Shown here: positions 26,248 to 34,985 of the stretch, one piece after another | Layout: each line of letters starts with the position of its first letter | How positions within the stretch are numbered: the stretch's first letter is position 1 | Assembly: GCA_964547645.1 (NCBI GenBank) | Contig: CAZJOM010000001.1 | Span: 1-64,000 of the forward strand | Length of the DNA: 64,000 bases | Direction of reading: 5' to 3' | Source of the DNA: SZUA-430 sp964547645 | GTDB taxonomy: Bacteria > Pseudomonadota > Alphaproteobacteria > Micropepsales > Micropepsaceae | Translations under genes and position numbers: made by a program | The notes under the pieces: generated by a model | What the model saw: only the letters and a program-made list of their open reading frames with translations | Told to the model about the DNA's origin: nothing | Database searches by the model: none

Positions 26248-28327
26248 GTGCACCACGATCCGACCCCAAGAGTTGTTCCAGACCTCTCAGCCCATGCCGC
26301 AACTCGTCGGTCATTTCGCGAGCCGCTGCGGGATTACGGATAATACGCGGGCGTAGGAAAACAAGCAGCTCCGTTCTGTCACCTGTGACGTTGGTTGTGC
26401 CAAACAGCTTACCAAGGACTGGCAAGTCTTTCAGATAGGGCACGCCGCTGTCGGCATAGTCGTGGCTGTCGCGAATCAAGCCGCCGAGCGCGATGGAGTC
26501 GCCATCTTGCACCGCAACCGTTGTCGAAAGCTTCCGTTGCTTGATCGTGGGGGAGTCGATGCTTGACGTGTCAGTTGCGACTGCATTTGAAACTTCCTGC
26601 TTCACGTCGACGAAGACGGCGCCGCTCTTACCGATACGTGGCGTCACGCGCAGCAGAATACCGGTGTCGCGCAATTGGACGGAATTCACGATCGTCGGGC
26701 TCGCCGCAGTCTGTAGACCGGTCGCACTTTGGGTAATGATCGGGACTTGATCACCGACCTGAAGCACGGCCGGCTTGTTGTTCAGCGTGAAGAGTTTTGG
26801 CGAAGAGATGATCTTCACGTCGCTCACCGTGCCGAGCGCGTTCAGCGCGACATCAACGTCGGGCACGGTGTAGGTGAAGTTGAAGCCCGGAAAATACGAC
26901 TTCACCAGGCTTGACTTGCTGAGTTGGTATTTCTGGTCGGCGTTCTTGAAGAACCACTCGACACCGTATTTCAGCACGTCGTTCAACGACACCTCGGCGA
27001 TCGTGACTTCGATCATCACCTGATCAGGGGTCACATCGACCTCGCGCAGCAGGCGCTCCAGAGAAGCATATTCGGTACCGTCGGCACGGATAATAAGTGC
27101 GTTGTTGGCTTCGTCGATGGCGATGTGCGGACCGTTGCCGACGCTGCCGCGCAAGTTGCTCGACGGCGCTTGCGGCGGGGGCGCCGCCGGCGGTGGCGGA
27201 GGCGCGTCGGCTCCCGTCTCGAAGCCGCTGACGGAGGGCTGGTCTTCCTCCTCCGGTACCGACAGATCGACGCCGGTGCCATAGACGGATGCGAGCGCTT
27301 TGGCGACGTCTGTCGCCTTCGCATTCTGCAGTTTGTAGTAGTAAATCCGGCGCCCGGGGCCACGCGGCGGCACGTCGAGGCGGCTCACCCAGCGCGAGAC
27401 GTCTTTCAGCAACGTCGCGTTCGGCGAAGCGATCAGCAGCGTGTTTACGCGCGAGAGCGGCACGAAGCGCAACAGGCTCGCGCCCGGACCACGCGTCGAC
27501 GCGTAGACCCTCGTTAGCTCCTGCGCGAGTTGCGGCGCGTCGACATGATCGGGGCGGACGAGCGCGTAGGACATGCCACGCATGTAGTCAACATCGAAGA
27601 GCCGGATCGTGTCCAGCATGGTCGCCCGCTCTTGGCTGGTGCCCGCCAGGAAAATCAGGTTCCGCGTTTGATCGATAGTGAGCACGCCTGCGGCCGGGGC
27701 CATCGGCTCCAGCACCTTTTTCATCTCGGCAGCAGCAATGAACTTGAGCGGCACGATCTCGACGCCGTAGCCGGGCTGCCGCGCGCGGGCGGAACTCATC
27801 ATCTGGAAGCCGTCCGTGCGCTTCTGCGCGTCGGCCGCGGGGACGATATTGTAGACGTTGTCGGCCAGCACAATGACGGCGCCGTTCACTTTGAGCGCCG
27901 TTTCGAGCGCGGCGACGACGTCGTCCTTGCGCAGCGGTTCGCTTGATTTCAACGTTACCCGGCCTTCGATCTTGGGATCGATCGAGAACGGCACCTTTAA
28001 GATCTCGCCCAGCACGGTCCGCACGACGTCCTTCACGTCCGCGTCGGCGAAATCGAGCGTGACGTCGCCGGGACCGCTTGGGCGGGCAGGACGCGGAGCG
28101 GGCTGAGCGGCACGGTCTTGCGCCTCGAACACTTCCGTCTTGGGACCGAAATCCTCTGTGTCTTGAATTACAACCGGCGGCGATGGCGGCGGCTGCTCGT
28201 ATGGCGAGGGCGGTGGCGCAGCCATCACGGTTGGGCTTTGCGGGGTGCACGCGCCGAGCGCAAGCGTCATCGCAACCCAGCATATAGCTGAGCGCAAACG
28301 GCCAGCGACATCGCGATGCGATGGCAT
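26219..28327 (-). CDS. gspD: Type II secretion outer-membrane secretin GspD
   Basis: A 702-residue secretin. The signal peptide looks lipoprotein-like (TLALGAC), and a Pro-rich linker follows. N0-N3 domains come next (VTLDFADADVKDVVRTVLG at the start of N0, VPLKFIAAAEMKKVL in N1), then the secretin core with VPIITQSATG and the C-terminal TELLVFLRPRIIRNP motif. It forms the outer-membrane pore. The ATG at 28327 has AAGGGGA and GGGGGA upstream; a longer frame starting at 28369 is less likely. An Ala/Pro-rich insertion (about residues 330-360) sits between N domains, a common variable loop. Confidence 0.95.
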   Translation of the reverse strand: MPSHRDVAGRLRSAICWVAMTLALGACTPQSPTVMAAPPPSPYEQPPPSPPVVIQDTEDFGPKTEVFEAQDRAAQPAPRPARPSGPGDVTLDFADADVKDVVRTVLGEILKVPFSIDPKIEGRVTLKSSEPLRKDDVVAALETALKVNGAVIVLADNVYNIVPAADAQKRTDGFQMMSSARARQPGYGVEIVPLKFIAAAEMKKVLEPMAPAAGVLTIDQTRNLIFLAGTSQERATMLDTIRLFDVDYMRGMSYALVRPDHVDAPQLAQELTRVYASTRGPGASLLRFVPLSRVNTLLIASPNATLLKDVSRWVSRLDVPPRGPGRRIYYYKLQNAKATDVAKALASVYGTGVDLSVPEEEDQPSVSGFETGADAPPPPPAAPPPQAPSSNLRGSVGNGPHIAIDEANNALIIRADGTEYASLERLLREVDVTPDQVMIEVTIAEVSLNDVLKYGVEWFFKNADQKYQLSKSSLVKSYFPGFNFTYTVPDVDVALNALGTVSDVKIISSPKLFTLNNKPAVLQVGDQVPIITQSATGLQTAASPTIVNSVQLRDTGILLRVTPRIGKSGAVFVDVKQEVSNAVATDTSSIDSPTIKQRKLSTTVAVQDGDSIALGGLIRDSHDYADSGVPYLKDLPVLGKLFGTTNVTGDRTELLVFLRPRIIRNPAAAREMTDELRHGLRGLEQLLGSDRGAHVGVAGSAP

Positions 28328-28358
28328 TCCCCCGTCCCCTTGGTTCACGCACTTTCCC

Positions 28359-28413
28359 CTCAAGCGCACGAATCGCAGCGCGCTTGAGCCGTCATCGTGA
28401 CCATGCGCTTGAG
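28359..28413 (-). promoter_or_regulatory. Alternative hairpins between gspC and gspD
   Basis: CTCAAGCGC at 28359-28367 can pair with GCGCTTGAG at 28380-28388 or with an identical second copy at 28405-28413. The two pairings exclude each other. The element lies in the only sizeable gap (155 bp) within the secretion operon, so it may set expression of gspD and downstream genes, or carry a second promoter. Confidence 0.4.
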
Positions 28414-28482
28414 ATCACGCAAGTTAAGCTGCGTGCATGTCAGCCACACCCACACGAACAAAACGGACAGAGTCGTTTGTAG

Positions 28483-29001
28483 CTATGGGGTTGGCGCGCG
28501 TGGTTGAGTTTTCGGAATAACGACGCGGACGGAGCGTCCATCTTTGGTCACGGTGATCCCGGCCGCATCGATCTTGACGATACGCCACCCGCCAAGCGAG
28601 TCACCGGGAGCAACGTGCAGCGAGGCTGAGCCCTGACGTTCGACAATAGCGCGCTGGGTCGTGCTATCGGCAACGATGCCGACAAGGCGGAATTCGGAGA
28701 GATCGGCGCCAACATTCGCGCCTGCTGCGTCAGGCGTTGCAGCCGCCCTTGCATCCGGGTCGGGCTTGCGGGCAGCGTTAAAAATGGGTCGCGCGGTGAT
28801 TTCCGTGAACGTCTCCAGAGCGGGCGCCTCCGCCATGGCAAGCTTGGGCGGCTCGCGCACCTCGACCTTGGCTGCAGTCTCGAAAACGTCGAACACTCGC
28901 AGCGGCGAAGGTACGAACGCAGCCACAAAGGCGACGAAGCCGGACCCCAGCGCCGCAGCCAGCCATTTCGTGATCATGCTCTGCCCGTTCACCGTCGTCA
29001 T
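28483..29001 (-). CDS. gspC: Type II secretion inner-membrane protein GspC, short form
   Basis: A 172-residue protein: a short cytoplasmic start, one transmembrane helix (LAAALGSGFVAFVAAFV), a linker, then an HR-type beta domain (FRLVGIVADSTTQRAIVE, VAPGDSLGGWRIVKID, VTVTKDGRSVRVVIPK) that would dock on the secretin. Classical GspC proteins continue with a PDZ or coiled-coil domain; this one stops after the HR domain. The start overlaps the gspM stop (ATGA). The call rests on the domain plus operon position. It could also be called a GspC/GspN-like protein. Confidence 0.8.
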   Translation of the reverse strand: MTTVNGQSMITKWLAAALGSGFVAFVAAFVPSPLRVFDVFETAAKVEVREPPKLAMAEAPALETFTEITARPIFNAARKPDPDARAAATPDAAGANVGADLSEFRLVGIVADSTTQRAIVERQGSASLHVAPGDSLGGWRIVKIDAAGITVTKDGRSVRVVIPKTQPRAPTP

Positions 29002-29573
29002 AACCCCCGCATGCGCGCCGACACGGTCATGTCTACAATGAGTTTGTTGGCGACACCGCGCGCGGCCGAAGGGTTCACCCACTCACCGTCGGGCTCTTTG
29101 ATCGCGAGTTTCTCGACCTCAAGTAGTGGTCTAGCGGTCCCAATCGCATGAAGCGCGCGAACGAGCGCGGCAACATCTGTTTCGACCGTGGTCTGGACGG
29201 CGATGGTATTCGGTGGCAGCTCGCCGTCGGCCGCTTGACCCGACATGACTGTGGCGCCGGCGGCGGCCAAGATGCGGTTCAGCGTCGACTGCAGTTCGGC
29301 GACACCGACGCCGGTTTGCGAGCCGGCAAAGGTCAGTGCGTTCACTTTTGTGTCCGCGGCCACTTTGCGGGCAAGCTTCTCCAGGTCCGGCGTCGCTTCT
29401 ATTAGTGCCTCAAGTTTGGCCGCTTGGTCGCGCAGGACGGCGATACGCGCTTCGTGTAGACTCACGCTTTGCCAGAGCGGGATCACGACGAGCTTGACAA
29501 TGACGACCAACACGGCGGCGGCGAGCGCGACGGCGATCAGGCGCTGGCGGAGCGGCGAGAGCGTGAGCTTCAT
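28998..29573 (-). CDS. gspM: Type II secretion protein GspM
   Basis: A 191-residue bitopic inner-membrane protein: a short N-terminus, a transmembrane helix (LIAVALAAAVLVVIVKLVVIP), a coiled coil and a small ferredoxin-like periplasmic domain. GspM pairs with GspL and GspF to form the inner-membrane platform. The overlaps with gspL upstream and gspC downstream are both ATGA type. Sequence conservation of GspM is low, so the call uses topology, size and order. Confidence 0.85.
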   Translation of the reverse strand: MKLTLSPLRQRLIAVALAAAVLVVIVKLVVIPLWQSVSLHEARIAVLRDQAAKLEALIEATPDLEKLARKVAADTKVNALTFAGSQTGVGVAELQSTLNRILAAAGATVMSGQAADGELPPNTIAVQTTVETDVAALVRALHAIGTARPLLEVEKLAIKEPDGEWVNPSAARGVANKLIVDMTVSARMRGL

Positions 29574-30664
29574 GACGCCCTACCCGTTTCCAGCTGTAAT
29601 GCAATCTCGAAGCGATCAATGGCGCTGTCGGGTTTGCGCACGATCGGGGACGTGAACTTCGCGTCCTTGAATATCTTCGACCCTTCGAGCAGCGGGATCA
29701 GCTTCTGAACGTCTGTGCCGAGGCCGGAGAACGTCACGGAGCCGCGATCAATGCGCAGATCGACGACGCGCGTGGTGTCGGGCAACACGCGCGTGAGCTC
29801 GCGCAAAATGTTCAGCATTTCGGCCGGGTCGTGCGCGTTAGCAAGCGCTACAGGACCGCTGAGCCCTTCGATCTGCCGGCGCAGCGCAGCACCACGTTCG
29901 GCCATCGGCCGCAGCGCGGCCACGCGCGCTTCCCAGCTTTCGAGTTCCCGCGCACCGGACTGGTTCCAAGCATAGATCGCGAAAACCCAAAGCACTCCCG
30001 CGGCGGCAGCCAGGCCCAAGTTCAGCGTGCGACGACGGCGAATTTCCTCAGGGCTCGGCGGTTCGCTCAAATCGAAGCCGCCGGGGACGCCGCCTTCGCC
30101 CTCGACATCGACGGCGGCGGGCGTCAGCCCCAGGCTACGTAAGCGCTGCTCGATGGGGCGGACACGGATCTGGGGCACGATGGCGACGTCGGTGTGCATC
30201 GTTCCTTGTTCGGGGTCGCGGCCAACAACCCTCACGGCGTAGCGCACAGCGTCGAGCTTGAACGGCGACAAGCGGTCAATCTGCAACTCCACCGCTTGGC
30301 GGATGTGCGACGGCGACATATGCGGCAGGTCTACGCGGCGCAGTATGACGTGCTCGCGCGGGAGCATCACGGTGAGGCGCGACAAAGGCACGTCGCTCGC
30401 GGCTTGTAGAATTTGATCAGCGAGGTCCTTGTCGCCGAGCGTGGTGTCGAGCGTTACCGCTTGATCGGAGGAGGAGGATTTCAAGAACCAGCGGTCGCGG
30501 CGCATGTAGAGGAACGAGCCTTGGCGCGTGGCTTGCCGAGGCGTTCCGAACGGCAGAAGCGCCCGGAGCTCGTCGCCCCACCACATCATGAAGCGGCCGA
30601 ACAGCGCAGGTAAATCTGCTGGCCGCGTCGGCGCGCTTAAGTCGATGACAAGCGGCTCACGCAT
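29570..30664 (-). CDS. gspL: Type II secretion protein GspL (PilMN-like)
   Basis: A 364-residue protein with an N-terminal cytoplasmic actin-like region (about 1-200, including LTVMLPREHVILRRVDLPHM), a transmembrane helix around residues 220-238 (LAAAAGVLWVFAIYAW) and a PilN-like periplasmic domain at the C-terminus. GspL recruits the GspE ATPase. The frame overlaps gspJ by eight bases and gspM by four. Size and topology match the family. Confidence 0.88.
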   Translation of the reverse strand: MREPLVIDLSAPTRPADLPALFGRFMMWWGDELRALLPFGTPRQATRQGSFLYMRRDRWFLKSSSSDQAVTLDTTLGDKDLADQILQAASDVPLSRLTVMLPREHVILRRVDLPHMSPSHIRQAVELQIDRLSPFKLDAVRYAVRVVGRDPEQGTMHTDVAIVPQIRVRPIEQRLRSLGLTPAAVDVEGEGGVPGGFDLSEPPSPEEIRRRRTLNLGLAAAAGVLWVFAIYAWNQSGARELESWEARVAALRPMAERGAALRRQIEGLSGPVALANAHDPAEMLNILRELTRVLPDTTRVVDLRIDRGSVTFSGLGTDVQKLIPLLEGSKIFKDAKFTSPIVRKPDSAIDRFEIALQLETGRAS

Positions 30665-31301
30665 GGTGGCACGCGAGCGTCGCCGTATCGAAGACGCAGA
30701 GCGGGTCGCGCATGATCCGTGTACGCACGATAAGTGCCGGCCAACGCTGCTTCGAGGTTCTCGGGTACGTGGCGCGGATCATCACCAGTGCCGGTGCGCC
30801 GGATTGCGTGCTCCAATCGCTGACCCAGCGCAGCGCGCCGCTTTGGTCGGGCGCGGCATAAGCGATGGCGATGGCGCCGGCGTTCTCGATCAGCGTTTGG
30901 CGGCGCTGACCGGCCGCCATGTTTGCGCCTTGCCAACCGAGAACCAGGCGGCGGGCGCCGACCTCTCCTTCGATGCGGAGTTCGAAGCGGGTGGCACCCT
31001 CGGCACCGAACGACGACGGGGCGTCTGCAGTGAAGCTGAGGCTCGTGCTCGTACCGCGAAAGAGATCGAGGTCGACGGCAAAGGTGGGATCGAGTTCGCG
31101 AGGCACCGCACGCTGCAGCAGCATACGCAAGAGGTTCTGTGCCCCTTGGACGCGTTCGAGCGCGGCGACGCTGTTATCGCTTGCCTCCCAAGCGCGCGCG
31201 CCGAAGCGGATGCCACCGGCGATCGCAATTGCGATGAACGCAAGCAGCGCGATCGCGATAATGAGTTCGAGCAACGAGAAACCGGCGTTGGAGCGGCTCA
31301 T
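30657..31301 (-). CDS. gspJ: Type II secretion minor pseudopilin GspJ
   Basis: A 214-residue prepilin with cleavage site AG^FSLLELIIAI and a globular C-terminal domain that includes RDPLCVFDTATL. It works with GspI and GspK to form the pseudopilus tip. The ATG at 31301 overlaps the gspI stop; a longer upstream frame is ruled out by this coupling. The domain layout and length agree with GspJ. Confidence 0.9.
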   Translation of the reverse strand: MSRSNAGFSLLELIIAIALLAFIAIAIAGGIRFGARAWEASDNSVAALERVQGAQNLLRMLLQRAVPRELDPTFAVDLDLFRGTSTSLSFTADAPSSFGAEGATRFELRIEGEVGARRLVLGWQGANMAAGQRRQTLIENAGAIAIAYAAPDQSGALRWVSDWSTQSGAPALVMIRATYPRTSKQRWPALIVRTRIMRDPLCVFDTATLACHHA

Positions 31302-31675
31302 GTTGCGGACCGCTCCCGCGGGACCAAGACCAATCGGTCGAGCGTGATGCTGCGGCGCCAAGCGTCACTTGTCACAGTGAGGCGGAACAACGCGCTTTGC
31401 AGGGGTGATGGGCCCTCCTGCGGAACGCGTCGAACATCAAGGCGCCAGGTGAGCGCGGTGCCTTCGATCACGCCCTGGCGGACATCGGGAATGTTCCTGA
31501 GCGCGACCAAGCGGTCGAGCTGCGATTGCGCGGCGAGGACGGCGTGTTCGACCTGTGCTGCTTTCTCGAAGGTGCGGAAGCCCGTGCCCATCGCTTCATA
31601 GAACGCGACGAGCACGACGGCCAGGATCGCGAAGGCGACCAAGGTTTCGACCAGGGTAAAGCCCCGCTCCTTCAT
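31298..31675 (-). CDS. gspI: Type II secretion minor pseudopilin GspI
   Basis: A 125-residue prepilin with a very short leader (MKERG^FTLVETLVAFAIL) and the small GspI globular domain (AQSQLDRLVALRNIP, TWRLDVRRVPQEG). It is the initiating minor pseudopilin and contacts GspJ and GspK. Both ends overlap neighbouring genes by four bases (ATGA). Confidence 0.92.
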   Translation of the reverse strand: MKERGFTLVETLVAFAILAVVLVAFYEAMGTGFRTFEKAAQVEHAVLAAQSQLDRLVALRNIPDVRQGVIEGTALTWRLDVRRVPQEGPSPLQSALFRLTVTSDAWRRSITLDRLVLVPRERSAT

Positions 31676-32106
31676 GGAACGCCCCGCGAGATGAGGCGGC
31701 CGGTCAGCGGCTCGGCGATGATGTCTACGGAGGTGCGGCCGCGCGCGACGCGCACCGCGCCGCTAATCGAACCGTCCCAAGCGATGATCACCCTCTTATT
31801 GCCGGTCGACAGAATTTGCAGCCGCGTTCCGGGCGCAAGCGCGATTGTGCTGCCATCGGAAGCGGTGAGCTCGTTACCTGCGAGGCCCGAGACCGTAAGC
31901 GCGATGTCGGCTTGCCGATCGAGCGCTTGTTCGCGTAGGCGGCGCAGTTCGGAGCTGAGCGTGCGCACGTCGCTGCGCAATGTCATGCGTTCGACGGTAC
32001 CGCCGATCGCCGGCGCTGCGGCGGCCACGATTAAGGCCATAATGGCCAGAACCACCAGCAACTCCAAGAGTGAGTAACCTCGGGCCATATCAGAGTGCCA
32101 GGTCAT
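31672..32106 (-). CDS. gspH: Type II secretion minor pseudopilin GspH
   Basis: About 144 residues, with cleavage site RG^YSLLELLVVLAIM and the GspH globular domain (LRREQALD-like segment, LAPGTRLQIL, a C-terminal small sheet). The start is uncertain: the ATG at 32106 lies inside the gspF 3' end, while an ATG at 32088 directly after the gspF stop gives a shorter leader like that of GspI. No clear ribosome-binding site separates the two. Function follows from family and operon. Confidence 0.88.
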   Translation of the reverse strand: MTWHSDMARGYSLLELLVVLAIMALIVAAAAPAIGGTVERMTLRSDVRTLSSELRRLREQALDRQADIALTVSGLAGNELTASDGSTIALAPGTRLQILSTGNKRVIIAWDGSISGAVRVARGRTSVDIIAEPLTGRLISRGVP

Positions 32107-33310
32107 TGGCGGCAAGGATGCCTGTGACGACGCCGCTCATGATCGCAGCTACGACCAGGCCGAGGAAGATCGTAACCGCCGGCAGGAGAAGCGCCGACAA
32201 GCGGTCGAGCTTTGTCTGGACATCTCGGTCGAGAATGTCGGCGGCTTCGCTCATCATCGAGGGCAGCTTGCCGGTTTCTTCGCCGACGGCGGCAAACTCG
32301 ACGATGGCGCGCGGAAGAACGTCTGTCACTTCAAGCGCGGATTTGAGCGTGCGGCCCTGGCGCACGAGTTCTACCGCGCCGGCAAGGCGTTGACGAATGT
32401 GGGTGTTCGAGATCGCGGACTGCGCGGTCTCCAGCGCGCGGTTCAGCGGCATGCCACCTTCAAGCAGCATCGAGAGGTTGCGTCCGAACTGTGCGCCATA
32501 GAAGCGGCGCGGAATGTCGAGCAGCAGGCGCGAGCGCAGCGCCCATCGGTCGATGGCGACGCGCGCGCCGGGCTGGCGCAGCGCGTAGACGAGGCCCACA
32601 AGGATCAACACGAGCACCATAGCGAAGGGCGTGCCGTAAACGTTGAAGAAGCCCGAAATGGCGAGCAGGATCGCCGCCGGCCACGGCAATGCTTCACCGC
32701 TCTGCGCGAACAGTGGTTCAAGGCGCGGCACGACGACTGTGAAGATCATCACCAGCACCGCGAACATCACAACGACCAGCAGCGCCGGATAGATCATCGC
32801 GGAGACCGCGCGGTCCTTTAGTTCCTTGTTGCGGGCTTCCGCGTCGGCGATGCGTTTCATCACGTCGGGTAGTCGACCGCTCGCTTCGCCTGCCACGATC
32901 ATGCGCCGGGTCGCGTCCGGGAACAGCTGATCGGCGCGGCGCATGGCGACCGAAAGCGGCTCGCCGGCGCGCAGACCCTCCAGCAGATTTTGCAGGGCGG
33001 CTTTCGTCCGTGCCGAGCTTGAGAGCGCCTGCATCGCGAGTAGCGCGCGTTCCACGCCGAGCCCCGCTCGCAGGAGCGTGCCGAACTCCTGCAGGAGCGT
33101 GAGCCGCTGCTCCGCAAGACCCCAGACCGGGAGGAAACGTGCGCCGCCCACGAACGACGCCGGCGCAGCGTCACCCTGCTCCACAATGCGCACGGGGGTT
33201 CGGCCGAGCGCCAAGATACGCTCGACCGCGGCGCTGCGGTTGGGCGCCTCGACAACGCCGCGCCCGATCGCGCCATCGGGGCCGGCCGCTTCATACGCAA
33301 AACTCGGCAC
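32090..33310 (-). CDS. gspF: Type II secretion inner-membrane protein GspF
   Basis: A 406-residue polytopic protein with two repeated helical domains. Family stretches include LLQEFGTLLRAGLGVERAL, a GMPLNRALETAQ motif in the second repeat and an AVGEETGKLPSMM motif near the C-terminus, followed by the last hydrophobic helix. GspF forms the rotor-like platform that GspE drives. It is the first gene of the leftward operon; the 144-bp gap to the divergent methyltransferase gene must hold the promoter. Confidence 0.95.
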   Translation of the reverse strand: MPSFAYEAAGPDGAIGRGVVEAPNRSAAVERILALGRTPVRIVEQGDAAPASFVGGARFLPVWGLAEQRLTLLQEFGTLLRAGLGVERALLAMQALSSSARTKAALQNLLEGLRAGEPLSVAMRRADQLFPDATRRMIVAGEASGRLPDVMKRIADAEARNKELKDRAVSAMIYPALLVVVMFAVLVMIFTVVVPRLEPLFAQSGEALPWPAAILLAISGFFNVYGTPFAMVLVLILVGLVYALRQPGARVAIDRWALRSRLLLDIPRRFYGAQFGRNLSMLLEGGMPLNRALETAQSAISNTHIRQRLAGAVELVRQGRTLKSALEVTDVLPRAIVEFAAVGEETGKLPSMMSEAADILDRDVQTKLDRLSALLLPAVTIFLGLVVAAIMSGVVTGILAANDLAL

Positions 33311-33454
33311 AAACCTTCTCCGGACGCCATCTTAGCGCCACGCGCAGCCACGCGTCGAAAAACACCGATTTCTGATGCTCGCCGGCAACTTAGGGATTAG
33401 TTTACCGGCCACGTTAATTTTCTATTACATCGGCAGAAATCGCGAGGGAATTCG

Positions 33455-34975
33455 ATGGCAAGCATGAACGGCAAAGCGACGGATTTAGGCAGTTCAGCAC
33501 CAAAGGAAGTTGCCTACGATGAGCTGCCCTACCCGTCCCTGCCGGTCGCCTATACGCAGCCAGCGCATTTGGCAGCCATGGCCATTATGTTCGGGCTGGA
33601 GCCACCAAAGGTCGCAAATGCCCGGGTATTGGAGCTGGGCTGCGCCTCCGGTGGCAATATCATTCCGCTTGCGGCGCGCTTTCCCAAGGCGAATTTCACC
33701 GGCGTCGACCTTTCGAAACGCCATGTCGAAGACGGACGAAAGCGGATCGCTCTACTCGGGCTCAAGAACATCGAGATTCAGCAGGGCGACCTCGCGAAGG
33801 CCACCTTTGACGCTCAAGCCTTCGACATCATCATTTGCCACGGCGTGTTCAGCTGGGTGCCGAAGGCGGCGCAGGACGCGATTTTGCGCATTTGCGGTGA
33901 GAGCTTGGCGCCCAATGGGATTGCCGCAGTCAGCTACAATGTGTTTCCAGGTTGGCACATGCGGCGGGTCGTGCGCGACATTTGCCTTTTTCATGCGCGT
34001 GGAGCCGGGTCGCCGAAGGAGCGCGTCGACAAGGCGCGCAAGGCACTGAGCGAGATGGCAGAGGCGCTGGGCGGCGCCAGTCCCTACGCCATGCTGCTGC
34101 GAAATGAGGCGCAGCGCTTGGCAAAGCAGCCGTCGGGTTATGTCTTGGGCGAATTCTTGTCGCCGAACAACGCGCCTTGTTACTTCAGCGAGTTCGCCGC
34201 GCGTTCGGCGAAGGCTGGTCTTGCGGTGGCCTGCGACGGCGAAGTGGCGACGGCGTTGCCGGAGTTCTTCTTTCCGGCGGCCGCGCGAAAGATTCGCGCC
34301 ATGTCGGGCAACGATGCCGCCGCGGTGCAGCAGTACACGGACTTCTTCAGCGGCCGCCCGTTCCGGCGCTCGCTGCTGGTGCGCGCCGAACGCGCGGCCA
34401 AGATCCAGCCGCACATCGATCCGCAGCGGCTGCGCGGTTTGCACTTCGCTGCCAACATTCGCGTCGGCAAGAAAGACGATGCACCTATCTTTGTCGACGA
34501 ACGCGGGCGCACCATCACCGCCAAAGTCCCGTCAGCCGCCGCCATGTTGGAACGCATGGCAAAAACCTACCCCTCGACCCTGACATTCGACGAGTTGGTC
34601 GGGCCTTCGGAGCCGGAGACCGCTGCAGGGGCGTTGGCCGCATTGCTGGGAATGGTGGGACGCGAGCAGGCGACCGCCTCGGCGATCCCCTTGCGTGTGA
34701 GCCGTGGCGACAGTGCAAAGCCGTGCGCTTGGCCGATTGCGCGCGTGGACGCGATCGCGCGACAGCCCTGGGTAACGGGGCAGCATCATCTCGCGGTAAA
34801 GATGGCGCCGCAGCTTGGGTTTCTGCTTCCGATCCTCGACGGCAAGCGAGACCGTGCGACGCTGCTGAAGGCAGTTGGCGATCTCGTCGCCCGATCAAAG
34901 GCGCCGCAACCTGAGCCGGCAAAGATCTTGGACGCCACGCTGGCTTATGCGGCGCGGAACGGACTGCTTGTATGA
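33455..34975 (+). CDS. Class I SAM methyltransferase with methyltransferase regulatory domain
   Basis: A 506-residue protein. Residues about 50-170 form a Rossmann-like SAM-binding domain (VLELGCASGGNIIPLA, FTGVDLSKRHVEDGR, FDIIICHGVFSWVP). Residues about 220-300 match the methyltransferase regulatory domain (YFSEFAARSAKAGL, GRPFRRSLLVR), and the C-terminus has the usual winged tail (LLPILDGKRDRATLL). Family members may methylate protein lysines or small molecules. GAGGG precedes the ATG. It is transcribed alone; convergence with the LuxR-type gene leaves a 10-bp gap. Confidence 0.85.
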   Translation: MASMNGKATDLGSSAPKEVAYDELPYPSLPVAYTQPAHLAAMAIMFGLEPPKVANARVLELGCASGGNIIPLAARFPKANFTGVDLSKRHVEDGRKRIALLGLKNIEIQQGDLAKATFDAQAFDIIICHGVFSWVPKAAQDAILRICGESLAPNGIAAVSYNVFPGWHMRRVVRDICLFHARGAGSPKERVDKARKALSEMAEALGGASPYAMLLRNEAQRLAKQPSGYVLGEFLSPNNAPCYFSEFAARSAKAGLAVACDGEVATALPEFFFPAAARKIRAMSGNDAAAVQQYTDFFSGRPFRRSLLVRAERAAKIQPHIDPQRLRGLHFAANIRVGKKDDAPIFVDERGRTITAKVPSAAAMLERMAKTYPSTLTFDELVGPSEPETAAGALAALLGMVGREQATASAIPLRVSRGDSAKPCAWPIARVDAIARQPWVTGQHHLAVKMAPQLGFLLPILDGKRDRATLLKAVGDLVARSKAPQPEPAKILDATLAYAARNGLLV

Positions 34976-34985
34976 GATCGCGCGC

